From Sphagnum compactum (lineage: Eukaryota > Bryophyta > Sphagnopsida > Sphagnales): a DNA stretch of 64,000 bases. The notes beneath the pieces are model-generated. The model worked only from the letters and a program-made list of their open reading frames with translations. It was not told the DNA's origin and ran no database searches. Below, in pieces: positions 11,391 to 22,995 of the stretch. The stretch is taken from positions 248,001 through 312,000 of the forward strand of contig OZ234504.1 in NCBI GenBank assembly GCA_965153455.1. Reading direction: 5' to 3'. Position 1 is the stretch's first letter. The number at the start of each line of letters is the position of its first letter. The translations under genes and the position numbers were made by a program.

Positions 11391-13530
11391 GTGAGGATCA
11401 TAATTTTGTCAATGTTTTAACATGAATAATAATTGAGACATTAGACATTATTATTTTTCACATGAGCACTAGTATTGCTTATTTAGGTAGGTACCTTTCT
11501 AAACAAAAATAATAATCATGCACCTAAAGTGCATGAAATAATATTTTTGTTTCGATGATACATGGTTATTGTGACAATTCGATTTAGAACAACCTGAATA
11601 ATTCTCAACTACCTGAAGTGCTTGACATATTGTTCTTGTTTGACACATTATTCATTATCTAATTATGCATAGTGTTTTTTGGAACATCATGATTTTGTCA
11701 ATGTTTCAACATAAATGATATTTGAGACATTAGACATTATCATTTTTCACATGAGCACTCGAATTGCTTATTTCGGTAGGTACCTTTCTAAACAAAAATA
11801 ATAATCATGCACTTAATATTTTTGTTTAAGATGTACATCAGTTTTGTGATATTTCAAAATGATTGAACTTGAATAATTATCAAGTACCTGAAGTGCTTGA
11901 CATATTATTCTTGTTTGGCATATTATTCATTATCCAATTATGCATAATGTTTTTTTGGTGAGGATCATAATTTTGTCAACGTTTCAACATAAATAATACT
12001 TGAGACATTAGACATTATTATTTTTCACATGAGCACTATAATTGCTTAATTAGGTAGGTACCTTTCTAAACAAAAATAATAATCATGCACCTGAAGTGCA
12101 TGAAACAATATTTTTGTTTCGATGATACATGGTTATTGTGACAATTCGATTTGGAACAACCTGAATAATTGTCAAGTACCTGAAGTGCTTGACATATTGT
12201 TCTTGTTTGACACATTATTCGTAATCCGATTATGCATAGTGTTTTTTGGAACATCATGATTTTGTCAATGTTTCAACATAAATGATAATTGAGACATTAG
12301 ACATTATTATTTTTCACATGAACACTAGAATTGCTTATTTAGGTACTTACCTTTCTGAACAAAAATAATAATCATGCACCTGAAGTGCATGAAATAATAT
12401 TTTTGTTTAAGATGTACATCAGTTTTGTGATATTTCAAAACGATTGAACATGAATAATTATCAAGTACCTGAAGTGCTTGACATATTATTCTTGTTTGGC
12501 ATATTATTCATTATCCAATTATGCATAATGTTTTTTGGTGAGGATCATAATTTTGTCAATGTTTCAACATAAATAATAATTGAGACATTAGACATTATTA
12601 TTTTTCACATGAGCACTAGAATTGCTTATTTAAGTAGGTACCTTTTTAAACAAAAATAATAATCATGCACCTGAAGTGCATGAAACAATATTTTTGTTTC
12701 GATGATACATGGTTATTGGGACAATTCGATTTAGAACAACCTGAATAATTGTCAAGTACCTGAAGTGCTTGACATATTGTTCTTGTTTGACACATTATTC
12801 ATTATCCAATTATGCACAGTGTTTTTTAGAACATCATGATTTTGTCAATGTTTCGACATAAATGATAATTGAGACATTAGACATTATTATTTTTCACATG
12901 AACACTAGAATTGTTTATTTAGGTACTTACCTTTTTTAAACAAAAATAATCATGCACCTGAAGTGCATGAAATAATATTTTTGTTTAAGATGTACATCAG
13001 TTTTGTGATATTTCAAAATGATTGAACATGAATAATTATCAAGTACCTGAAGTGCTTGACATATTATTCTTGTTTGGCATATTATTCATTATCCAATTAT
13101 GCATAATGTTTTTTTGGTGAGGATCATAATTTTGTCAACGTTTCAACATAAATAATACTTGAGACATTATACATTATCATTTTTCACATGAGCACTCGAA
13201 TTGCTTATTTCGGTAGGTACCTTTCTAAACAAAAATAATAATCATGCACCTGAAGTGCATGAAATAATATTTTTGTTTCGATGATACATGGTTATTGTGA
13301 CAATTCGATTTAGAACAACCTGAATAATTGTTAAGTACCTGAAGTGCTTGACACATTGTTCTTGTTTGACACATTATTCGTTATCCAATTATGCACAGTG
13401 TTTTTTAGAACATCATGATTTTGTCAATGTTTCGACATAAATGATAATTGAGACATTAGACATTATTATTTTTCACATGAGCACTAGAATTGCTTATTTA
13501 GGTAGTTACCTTTCTGAACAAAAATAATAA
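11391..13530 (+). repeat. AT-rich dimeric tandem array (higher-order repeat of about 580 bp, 3.7 copies)
   Basis: About 290-bp monomers of two alternating types. Type A starts gtgaggatcataattttgtc (11391, 11958, 12538, 13117). Type B starts ggaacatcatgattttgtca (about 11680, 12249, 12829, 13407). Both carry gagacattagacattattat, then caaaaataataatcatgcac and cctgaagtgc. Type A continues cgatgatacatgg and type B aagatgtacatcag. A-to-A spacing is 567, 580 and 579 bases. The last B is cut at about 13530. This is satellite-like organisation; no ORFs. Confidence 0.92.
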
Positions 13531-13679
13531 TTATTTGTGTCCCAAAAGTTTGTTAATTTTTTCAAAATTATACTTGTTTTAAGAAATTTAATTTATTTTA
13601 GGTTAGTTTAGCTAAGTTTAAGTTAACTTAATCGGTTTACATTTAATTAGGCAAGTTTAGGTTAATTTATTTTAGTTAA

Positions 13680-14450
13680 GATAAAATGAATTAAACCAAC
13701 CCCAAAAAAAATCAACCCCCCTCCCCTTCCGGTCCCCCTTAAACATATTTTTTTAAAAAAAACCCTGGCCCCTTTCCCTAGCCATTCAATAATGAAAAAA
13801 AAAAGTTTTACAAAAAAAACTAACCCGCTTCCCCTCCACCTTGCACATGTCAAATGAAGGAGAAAAAAAAAACATTAACTTCCACGCCCTCCCGCTCAAT
13901 AGTAAAAAAAAATCAACCCCCTCGCCCTCCCATCCCCCTTCAACATATATGTAAAAAAAAAACCCCTGCCCTCCCTCCCTAGCCATTCGACAATGAAAAA
14001 ATAGTTTTAAGAAAAAAAATAACCCCCTGAACCCTCTTCCTCCCACATGTCAAATGAAGGAGGAAAAAAAAAAAACATTAACTTGTACCCCCCCTCCCTT
14101 TCAAGAGTAAAAGAAATTTAAAAAATAAAATCAAGGCGCACCCCCTCCCCCTAAACAATGAATAAATATAATAAAACAATTCCTGTTGCCCCTCTCAGTA
14201 GTAAAAGGTAATTTTTGAAAGTTACAAGCAGTAAAAAGGTAATAAACAGTGAACCTTCAACAATAGAAACTAATTTACAAAAGTTACAAGCAGTAAAAAA
14301 AAGTAACAAAAAATAACAAAAAGTGAAAAAGGTCAACAAAAAAAGCCTGCCACTACCCTAAACAGCCGGCCAGTACACCCCTTTTTTTTTGTCAAAGAGC
14401 CTGAAAGCTTGCGTCCTTACGAGCGTAGTGGCCAGATCATATATATAGGC
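13680..14450 (+). repeat. Dispersed C/A-rich repeat, copy 1 (with internal 200-bp duplication)
   Basis: Alternating poly-C-like and poly-A-like blocks with conserved words: tagccattc-a-aatgaaaaa, catgtcaaatgaagga (13846 and again 14046, hence a 200-bp internal duplication), then agtaaaa-gtaa-tt, caagcagtaaaaa, gtaacaaaaaataac and ggtcaacaaaa. It ends with gatcatatatataggc, a TATA-like string at 14436-14451. The same block recurs at 22.7 and 24.2 kb. It may be part of an LTR or small non-coding element; no protein is encoded. Confidence 0.7.
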
Positions 14451-14451
14451 C

Positions 14452-15643
14452 TACCTCCACTAAAGATTCAACTGATACCTTCAGAGGTTTTCAAAAAGTC
14501 GGTTTCCAATGGGAGAAAACCGACAGGCAAGTCATCTCTGTGTGGGAAAACTCCGATTCTCGCTCTGAGAATCAGAATGAAAACCTTGACGGTTCTCATT
14601 GAAAAAGTGAAAACCACCCAACGCTAGTTTCTACCTGCATTTGCATTCGAGCATCTCCAGCACTACTTTGGAGATGACCTGACGAATTTTTTTCCCCATC
14701 CAAGTTTAATTCTCTATTCTTTCGCAACCCCGCCCATAAAACTAAAACCGGGACAGCAAATCGGTGCACGACCACTGATCGCAAACCACGTGGACCGAGC
14801 ATCGTGATGGGGCCAACGATCTCAGTAGCAGTGAGATCACATTTAATCCGATATTTTCTGCAAGCGCCCTTCACGAGCCAGGGCAGGCAACGCGATTAAT
14901 TGTGCGCACTCAGTGTACAGTAACACTAGGGTTTAGGGTTTACACATTATCTTACTATCTTACACCTAAAGCCCCTCCCTCCCTCTCCCTCTCTTAGATA
15001 ACAATAGGGAGTAGCCCAAACTTCAGTTTTCCTTTCTAGGCATTTTTGTTTGTAGCCAAAATAGTAAGAAGATGTAGGAAAAAATTGGCTATCATCCCCA
15101 CCAAGATTTAGCCAAATATGCCAATTGATTTTGCATGATCCATTGTATGGTTATGCTTGAACAATCCCAAAGACATTTATAAATATAACTATTTCATTCT
15201 CAAGCCTAATTATTTACCTAACTTCTTTCCTTAATGATTACTTCTTATCCTTATAACTATCTCCCACTCATTTTTTAAAATAACCATTTAATAACTTATC
15301 TTTATAATTATTTCACCCCTTTTCGTAAGTACCCACCAACCATGGATATGAAAAGATAAATTAATGTGTGCTTTTCCATGTCCATGATATTTATATTGAT
15401 TAACATTAAATTTTTACGTTGACATAAAAAAATAATGATGAATTTTTGATATTATATTGATTAAAATTAAACGTATGAATCATATCAAATTTTCTACCCT
15501 TCTATATTGCCCTTAAAATAAAGCATATTCTTGAACATCAAGTTGTCCAACACGTTTTGGAGGAAGATTAGTGAAAATTTGTCAAAATAGGGCCTTTATT
15601 AAAAAAATAGCTTGGGCTAAACATTTTTATTCAAGATGTTGAG
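14452..15643. other. No gene seen; telo-box and pyrimidine tract
   Basis: 14640-14900 is moderately GC-rich. A doubled telomere-like motif TAGGGTTTAGGGTTTA at 14928-14943 is followed by a CT-rich tract (14970-14995), a combination known from plant housekeeping promoters, but no conserved exon follows. The remainder is AT-rich. Confidence 0.4.
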
Positions 15644-16628
15644 TGACGCACTCCCAAGTTCCTAGTGGACCCACTTGAGGGTCCAAGTATGTGGCAATGC
15701 GGAAAGAGTTGGAACTTGGAGCACGCTCCCGACTTCTAGCACTAGAGGGGGGTGAGAGGGGTGTGTTAGAAGTCCCGGGATAGACTAGGAAGAGTTGATA
15801 AGCTTCACTCACTCACACGGGCCTGCATGGAACCACACAAAGTGGTTAGTGCAAAGTTGGAGCACCCTTGGTGCTAGGACGAGCCACGGGCAACACGGAC
15901 ACACAAGACTCACCACGGCCCGGACTTGGGGGAAGCCACCACCTTCCCCCTTATAGTATACTCTGCAGCTCTCCACGGAGGCTACATCAAAATGGCTATT
16001 TTTCCCGGGACTCCCGAGTGGGAGTCCCGAAATCGCGCCAAATGGGACTCCCGCGACTTTGGAGCCCCATAACTTTGCGAGCAGACCTCGGATTACGATG
16101 CGGTCTATAGCAAAGTTGTAGATCTCGTCGAGACCTTTCCAACGGTATGTCGCACGTCCTTTGCAGCCCAGTATTTCGGGTCGATTCTCGACTTTTAGTG
16201 GTCGGGAGTCAAAACTGGCAGACTCCCGGGAATTCGACTCCTGACCCTTCTTTTGGCCATAACTTGTGTTTCAGATGTCCAAATGAGCAATGCGAGCCCA
16301 TTTTAGATATTTACGTTTCAAGAGCTTTCCAATGATATAAAGAACGCCACAAGACATTAAGGTTTGACACCTGCAATTGCTCTCTGAAGTTTCGGGAGTC
16401 CACCGGGACTCCATCTCCCAAAGTGGGAGTTGCCTTGGGAGTGTGAGTGTTCACTCCCTCACACTCCCTCACATTTTCTTACACTCCCGAGAGTGTGATG
16501 TGACTTCCGGGCTTTCTCTTGCCTTGACTCCCGGGCTTCCTCTTGGTTTAACTCCCGGGCTTCCTCTTGGCCCGCAACCTTATAACCCCTTTGCCTTTGG
16601 TCCCGGGCTCAAAGCTAGGGTTGTGACA
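15644..16628 (-). mobile_element. Ty3/gypsy LTR, subfamily I, isolated (LTR-1)
   Basis: It is bounded by TGACGCACTCCC (15644) and GGTTGTGACA (16628), so on the minus strand it begins TGTCACAACC and ends GAGTGCGTCA. It is nearly identical to the LTR at 61565-62515 in its first 200 bases. It carries the TATA-proximal hairpin at 15928-15950 and a 28-base unit (actcccgggcttcctcttgg) repeated near 16500-16580. No element internal region lies on either side, so it is a solo LTR or fragment. Flanks TTGAG and CCGGG do not match, so a clean 5-bp target duplication is not seen. Confidence 0.82.
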
Positions 16629-17129
16629 CCGGGTCAGATCCGGGGCGAACGATATCGCATTCTTCTTTGGGCCATTTGGCGTCGTAACCCGTCGGACGTG
16701 CGCAAGGCCATGCCGGAATTGATGAACATCACTCGCGACGAAGAGTTACCTCGATAGATGGGACTGAAGGCCTTCGGCCGGTCTGTTACCAACTTCGCAC
16801 GGTTGGCGGATGCATGCATCCGAATGCTGGAGCGGGACCACAGATGTAGGAGACGATTTTAGGATTGCAATTGTAAGTCCAACGACCGGTAGCCTCCTTC
16901 GGGCGTATTGTTCGTGCCTCCTTCGGTTGTCAGCGATGTCTTTTTTCGTGCGCACCAGCGAGAAGTCGAGGAGCGTTCAACCATTGGAGGCTGTAAAGGA
17001 GGTGGGGTTGCGACAGCATTGAGAGCTTCTCCGAATGCCGGATTGAAAATCGAGGGGAATTGCATTACGGTATGTGGATTACAACGCGTTGGTTCTGCAC
17101 TGATGACGAGATCATTGTTGATATGGCAG
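16629..17129 (+). other. GC-rich unidentified segment
   Basis: Clearly higher in GC and CpG than neighbours, with overlapping ORFs on both strands (up to 113 codons). A possible 34-codon stretch begins MGLKAFGRSVTNFARLADAC at 16758. I recognise no family. It could hold upstream exons of the FKBP gene that follows, but no FKBP motif is visible. Confidence 0.35.
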
Positions 17130-17249
17130 GTAGCATTCCCAAAAGGACTCGGTGCTGCAGTTGGAAGACCAAGAGTAGCACCCAGTACTCCAGTCATATT
17201 TGACGTTCAATTATTATACATGCCTAATGTCTCAGACTTTGATGAGTAA
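17130..17249 (+). pseudogene. C-terminal exon of FKBP16-3-like thylakoid-lumen peptidyl-prolyl isomerase
   Basis: The exon opens after ATATGGCAG and reads VAFPKGLGAAVGRPRVAPST, then PVIFDVQLLYMPNVSDFDE and TAA. Plant FKBP16-3 ends in the same way (AFPKGL..APGRPRVAPNSP, then VIFDVSLE.IPG..EEE). FKBP16-3 is a lumenal FKBP-type isomerase linked to photosystem assembly. The catalytic FKBP core would be in upstream exons, which I cannot find in the window, so this is an orphan or captured exon. The 195 bases after its stop are duplicated at 18113. Confidence 0.72.
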
Positions 17250-17438
17250 AAAGCTGACGACCCTAAGAACCTTCCGATTAACACAGGATTGGGCTCACCA
17301 CTCAAGTAGTGCATTCAAAGATCATCTTTTTCTTAACAATGATGTTGTACAAATCGTGTGGATTCTCTCCTGAGGTTTTTTTGGCCATTTTTCAAAAGAA
17401 ATTTGAAAACATTCACCAGAAATATAGAAGGTTGCCTC
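17244..17438 (+). repeat. Duplicated segment, copy 1 (3' end of FKBP-like exon and downstream)
   Basis: Begins gagtaaaaagctgacgaccc at the FKBP stop codon and ends gaaggttgcctc. It matches 18113-18312 with few substitutions and one small indel (tcaagtag / tcaatgcaagtag). Confidence 0.9.
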
Positions 17439-18112
17439 CCTATAATCTACAATTTGTACAGTTGTCGCCAATGGATGTTAGATTCTTTTGGGAATGGTCA
17501 CCGACGATGCTGCAGCATCAGGATCGAAAAATAGTGGATTACACTTGAATTGCAGACACATTTTTTTCACCACAGAGCATGCACCCTCTACTTTGCTTTC
17601 GTGTACCAGGAAATGCAAACTACAGTACAACTGTACCAGCTTCTTCATCCACTTCGTACTTGGAGCTTTCTTATTAAATTGAAGACGTTTCAGTGACTCC
17701 ATTCCGAGAGTTTTCTCATATCTTGCACTCTCCTAGTTTGCTAAACTTCTACTTCGCTTCAATTTATTACGGATCAATACCTATAGGTTCTATCTGCACT
17801 CCAAACTTGATTGTTCAAAAAAGCTGGTTAGTGTTACTAGAATAACTGGCACTGTAAAGGGCGTTACTGGTTATGTTATTCTTAACTACACAGAATGTCA
17901 CAACCGTGTTGTGATCACGAACGCTCATGCAACTTCAATTTTGACTTGTGATAGGATAGCCTCAGAGAAATCTCGAAGAATTAGTAGACCGTACAGCAAA
18001 AAGATGAACTGGCTTCACGACCCGCAGCAGTATTGTCTGAGGTGCGTTCCTTGAAGGAGCCTATTGATTCAAAAAGGTTGAAATTGACTTCAACATGTCA
18101 TTTTCTATTGGT
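17439..18112. other. No gene recognised between the two duplicated segments
   Basis: 674 bases with short ORFs only and no recognised motif. It contains a GC-moderate stretch (17880-18060) whose translation matches nothing I know. Confidence 0.4.
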
Positions 18113-18312
18113 GAGTAAAAAGCTGACGACCCTAAGAACCTTCCGATTGACAGAGGAATCAGCTCACCACTCAATGCAAGTAGTGTATTCAAAGATCATC
18201 TTTTTCTTAACAATGATGTCGTACAAATCGTGTGGATTCTCTCTTGAGGTTCTTTTGGCCATTTTTCAAAAGAAATTTGAAAACATCCACCAGAAATATA
18301 GAAGGTTGCCTC
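18113..18312 (+). repeat. Duplicated segment, copy 2, at the break of the receptor-kinase gene
   Basis: Direct copy of 17244-17438, 869 bases downstream. Its end (about 18312) is exactly where kinase-domain homology on the minus strand stops (after MPNGSIEA), so the segment marks a rearrangement point that truncated the kinase. Confidence 0.88.
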
Positions 18313-21300
18313 AATGCTACCGTTTGGCATGTAATCATAGAATAAGAGCCGCATGTCTTGGTTGATGAAGCTACCCCTTAGAACCATTAAGTTGCGGTGC
18401 TTGACTCTTGCCAGCATTGCGGCTTCTCTGCCTTCAAGTTTTTTTCTCCTATTTGGCCATCAGGTAACCTTCGCACTAAGAACACGGTTCCATCCTGAAA
18501 GTCATATAATGAACATGATGTCGTTGGACAAATCTTCAGATCATCTATTTATGGCAAGCTGAGAATTTGAACCGAAACAGTAATCAAGAAAATGGGACGA
18601 CCTATTCTCTCCTACGTAAAAGCTCAAGCAGATTACGACGAGTAACTTCAAGGCTTCCACGAGTTGCACCCATTTTGAGAGGTTTGAAAGAGAAAATTCA
18701 ACCTACAACATTATTCAAGAAAAACGCTCTGAAAGATAGTCGTCGGTGCAGACTTGTTACCAGAAGACTGGCTTTGAACAAAATGCCGAAGCCTGTACGG
18801 CTTATCCCATGGTCTTCCGCAAAATGGCCTGTGGCATCATGGATATGTGCAATAGTAATAGCTTCATGAAACATGACAATAAGTGTCTCTGCGACTGCTT
18901 TTGCTTTGGCTCGTGTGGTCCCTCTTCTCTGCCAACATACACAGATACAAAGACCACAAATAGATGGGAGTATAATAAGGGCTAGTAGCCCTGCTCCTCC
19001 CACATCAATACCGACAATTGCCCCTATACTCAACCCACTTGAGTGGTGATGACAAATTGCCTGTGAACCCGTCAGTGGGGTGCCACGCAGGAGTGGATTT
19101 CCGGCAAATGAACAAGCATTAAACCTTGTGGCAAGAGCTGTTGGAATGAGGCCCTGCAAATTGTTGTCAGAGACGTTGAAGGTCTGAAGGTTGGTGAGAC
19201 CACCGACAGTTCCTGGAATGGAACCCATTGAGCTTGTTATTTGAGAGATCCAAATTCTGCAATGGTGTCAAATTTCCTGAGCTTGAAGGGATGGTCCCTT
19301 GGAAAGCATTCTGTTGCAGAAAAAACTCATGACGCTGCTCTAACTGTGAGACTTCGACTGGGATTTCTCCCATCGGATTGTTTCCGTCTAGACTAAGATA
19401 GGACGACCTGCTGCAGTTTGCCGGGTCTGGAGGAATGCTGCCAGAAAGTTGGTTCATGCCGAGGTCAAGTTCTTCGAGGTTGGAGAGTGCACCGAGCTCA
19501 TTTGGGATCGACCCGTTAAGCTGATTGTTCCTCAGCAACAGAACTGCGAGATTCAAGTCATTGCCAATTGGCACGAGTATCTGGCCAGAAAGCAGATTGT
19601 TGGAGAGAGACAGAGAAGATAACTTTGAGAGGGCACCGAGATCTGCAGGAATGGTGCCGTTGAGGCCATTTCCGCTGACGGAGAAAGCTTCCAGGCCAGC
19701 AGAAGTAGCAAATCCTACAGGAATTTCACCAATCGGAGAGTTGTTTGCAAGAGAGAAACCCTGCAGATTGCTGAGTGAGGTGTATGAAGAAGGAATGCTT
19801 CCTATAGATTTTGGTTGCTGAGATCCAGCGTTTGCAAACTTACGCAGTTTCCGAGCTCGACGGGGAGGTTTCCAGACAGTTGGTTCCCATTCAGGTCCAG
19901 AAATTGAAGATGCTGGAGAGACCCAAAAGATGAGACCCAAAAGATGAGGGGATGGTACCCGACAGTTGATTTCTTTGCAGATTGAGAACTTGCAGATTGT
20001 AACAAAGAGAGATTTCCGGGAATCTGTCCGGTCGGATTATTGCGAGCCAAGGACAAAACGTTCAATTTGGAAAGTAGTCCAAACTCTGTGGGAACAGATC
20101 CAGACAACTGGTTTCTGTCCAGGGAGACAGACGTCAGATTTGACCGTATCTCCGATGCCTGTGGGGATGGAACCTGAGAACTGATTGGAAGAGAGGGAGA
20201 GAATCTGAAGAGCCACGAGTTGTGTCGGGTTCAAATGAATAGATTGGTTGAGGCTGTTCCCATGCAAGTCCAGGATCTGCAACATCTTCAAACTGAAAAT
20301 GGATGGAGGAATGCTACCAGAGAGAAGATTTTGCGGGAAATTCGAGTTCTCAAGGTACACAATCTGGGTGCCAAATGTGGATGGAATGGGACCGGAGAAA
20401 GAGTTTCCACCCCTTGAAACTTCCGGTAAGGAAACCACGTTGCCGAGCTGCTCTGGCAGGGACCCATTGAGTTGATTGTTGTCCGGTTGCAAGATTTGAA
20501 GCTCCGCAAGATTGCTGAAGTTCAATTTTATGGTACCTGAGAAACCGTTGCCTCCCAGGTCTGGGTTTGAAGCTTACTGCAATTGCTGAGGTTTGATGGA
20601 ACTGTGCCGGAGAGCTGATTCTGGTTCAACGTTAAGTCCTGAAGATTCGACGAGCCCCTTAGCTCTGATGGCAACTCTCCGGTGAGGAAGTTTTGTTGGA
20701 GTGCTACGGTTGTGAGAAGAGAACAATTTCCCACGCCTGGTGGAATGGTACCTGTGACGAGATTCCTCGACAGATCGAGGATGCGCAATCTTTTGAGATT
20801 ACCGATCTGAACTGGTATGCTTCCGGTGAGACTGTTGGATGCCAGATGTAGAACCTCCGGCTGCTGTAGAGCTCCTGATCCGGTGGCAATCTCTGTTGGA
20901 ATGGGACCACAGAAATCATTCTGATACAAGTAGGGAGCTCCCAGTTGTGAGCAGTTAGCGAGCGATGGCGGAATAGTACCACTCGAGTGATTTCCTCGAA
21001 GTCTTAGGATCTGAAGCTGTCCCGGATTCCCCACTGCCTCTGAAAGGTATCCTCGCAATTCAGCTCCAGGCACATGAATCACTGACGCACGCGGCTGCTG
21101 ATCGACATCAGTGCATGTGACACCTTTCTAGCTGCTGCAAAAACTACTCCCATTCGCCACCGCTGCCGTCGTCGTCGTCGAACTGCTCAATACGCCATGA
21201 GAATCGTTCAATGCAGCACGAATCTCCGACAAAGCTGCAATGTCTGTCTGTGTATTCTGCTGCTGTGCTTCTTGTGCTCCTCCCGCGCTCGGGAAGACTA

Positions 21301-21343
21301 GCAAGCTGCTCACTAGAACAAACACTAGTAGTATTATCAGCAC
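18313..21343 (-). pseudogene. LRR receptor-like kinase pseudogene, At4g36180-like, truncated in the kinase N-lobe
   Basis: This would be a plasma-membrane receptor kinase. From 21343: signal peptide (MLIILLVFVLVSSLLVFPSA), LRR N-terminal cap (DIAALSEIRAALNDS ... GVTC), about 25 LRRs of plant type (GNQLSGNLPVELGN and similar), a transmembrane helix (GAGLLALIILPSICGLCICV, about 19000), then kinase start ATGHFAEDHGISRTGFGILF, a 266-bp intron (18760-18495), DGTVFLVRRLPDGQIGE and VKHRNLMVLRGSF to DYMPNGSIE. RRLP in place of the usual VAIK is normal for the At4g36180 group. Damage: TAG at 21128-21130 where the cap has Trp, frameshifts near 20570, 20090, 19940 and 19230, another in the kinase near 18430, and loss of the rest of the kinase. 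Confidence 0.88.
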
Positions 21344-22729
21344 CGGGAGATTGCTGCTCGCCGCCTCCGTAGCAGCCAGACACTTTCAGCTCTTCTTTTG
21401 TTTCTCCATTCTGATCTAGTGTGCGTTACCTCGGCCTGTCTATGTCTGTCTTTCGTTGGCAGTTCCTGTTTGTGCAGCTTCTTCTTCTTCTCCTCCTCCT
21501 TCCTGCTCCTCCTAGTGTAAATATGCTTGAAACCGGCTTCTGGCAACAATTCATGTAAATCCTCCTTGCGTCCTCACTGATCAGTGTTCTTCAGCTCGCT
21601 TGTCGATCGTCTACAACATGCTTCAAGATCGTGTAATATAAAATGAAGCGAATGCTCCTGCTGCAATCATTCCTGAAGATGATGAACTCCTGCAACTCAA
21701 AATTGGCGAACGATAAGTGTTCGCAGAGCTCTCCTACTGTAATTGCTTCTTGCAATTTGCACCTAGTGTCAAATCCTGCACTCGACTACTGACTGCTGCT
21801 GCAAACCTGTAGAGAGAAACAAAACATTCCAACGACAACCAGCTCCAAAGCAGCTCCAACACAAATGGGTGGAGCTTAATCTGCGCAAGCAGCGTCAATG
21901 ATTCCTTCTGGACGTATCAAACTTTGCAGGCAGTGTCAGGATCCGACAACAGGAACTCCGGATTCGAGGATTACTGGCCTTCTGCTTGCATATTCCCAGA
22001 TTCATCCTTCTCTTTCTCCGGTGAAAATCTATAATCCGATGCACTACTACTGCATGTTGTTCCGATGTGTGAACAAGGTTCTGAAAAGAAGCAATCCTGC
22101 ACATAATTTCCAGGTTCTCCATTTACCCAAATCTCTCACTACTAGCAACTGAAGAATTGATCGTGGACAGCGCACTGTCAAACTACAAACATTGTTCAAC
22201 AAACAAGGAAATTTGTTTTTCCCTTCTGTAAGTACTTGCAGCGAGCTTCCTCCTCCTCCTCTTCCTCTTCCGTAAACATATTCTCTTCATCATCACATGA
22301 ATTCTCTAGCTAGTTTCCAACTACATTGCAGCTAGATAGCCGCACTCTCTCCTCTTCCCTTCTCTGGATCCAAAAAAAACCATAAATCTCAGACAGCTTC
22401 GAACACTGAAAACAAACAAACTTCTCAGCGAAAGGAAGTGAAGTTTCAGCACAACAATCTCCGGATTCTCGTGACAGGCCAAAGTGAGCAGCCCGTCCTA
22501 AAAGAAAAAAATGGATACTCTGAAACACTCTTGCACAAAACAGTTTTAGCAAAAACTTAGTAGCACTGGATCACAGAAGCTCACCGAAAAGCTCATCAAA
22601 GAAAGCTCTCTGTTTTTTCTTCTCTCTTTCATGTATTTTTCTATTTGGCAACAAGTAGCTTTCTGCACAACCACTTTGTTGTGGAATTCTCAACAAGTTC
22701 CCTCGTCGCACAATGAATAGAACCCTTCA
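21344..22729. other. Upstream flank of the receptor-kinase pseudogene; no gene seen
   Basis: Pyrimidine-rich leader-like sequence at 21475-21520 (cttcttcttcttctcctcct) and a CTCCTC run at 22248-22270. No conserved ORF. It may contain the former promoter and 5' UTR of the LRR kinase. Confidence 0.4.
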
Positions 22730-22995
22730 CCCTGGCCCTTCTCAACAGTAAAAAGTAATTTATGAAAATTTCAAGCAATAAAAAAATAACAAACCTTACC
22801 CCTTTCAGCAGTAAAAAATAACTTACAAAAGTTACAAGCAATAAAAAAAAGTAACAAAAATAACAAAAAATGAGAAAAGTCAACAAAAACAGTCACAACA
22901 TTACACTAAAACAGCCAGGCACCGTAATGTATTTTTCCTGGTCAAACAGCCACCAGCCACCGGCATTACACTCGTAATGCCCAGATCATACCTTA
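22730..22995 (+). repeat. Dispersed C/A-rich repeat, copy 2 (partial)
   Basis: Shares with copies 1 and 3 the words agtaaaaagtaattta, gaaaatttcaagcaataaaa, gttacaagcaataaaaaa, taacaaaaaatga and gtcaacaaaaacag, then tggtcaaacagcc and cccagatcatacctta (position-equivalent to the TATA-like end of copy 1). The 5' C-rich half is missing. Confidence 0.7.

Noticed and set aside
11391-13530. CRISPR-like array
   Set aside because: Units of about 290 bp repeated head-to-tail without unique spacers, in a plant genome; this is a satellite-type tandem repeat.
15639-16633. LTR-1 as a solo LTR with target duplication
   Set aside because: Flanks TTGAG and CCGGG do not match, so a simple solo LTR with intact duplication is not supported.
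16377-16757. 126-codon ORF starting in LTR-1
   Set aside because: It runs through repeated LTR sequence and across the LTR end into unrelated DNA; no domain.
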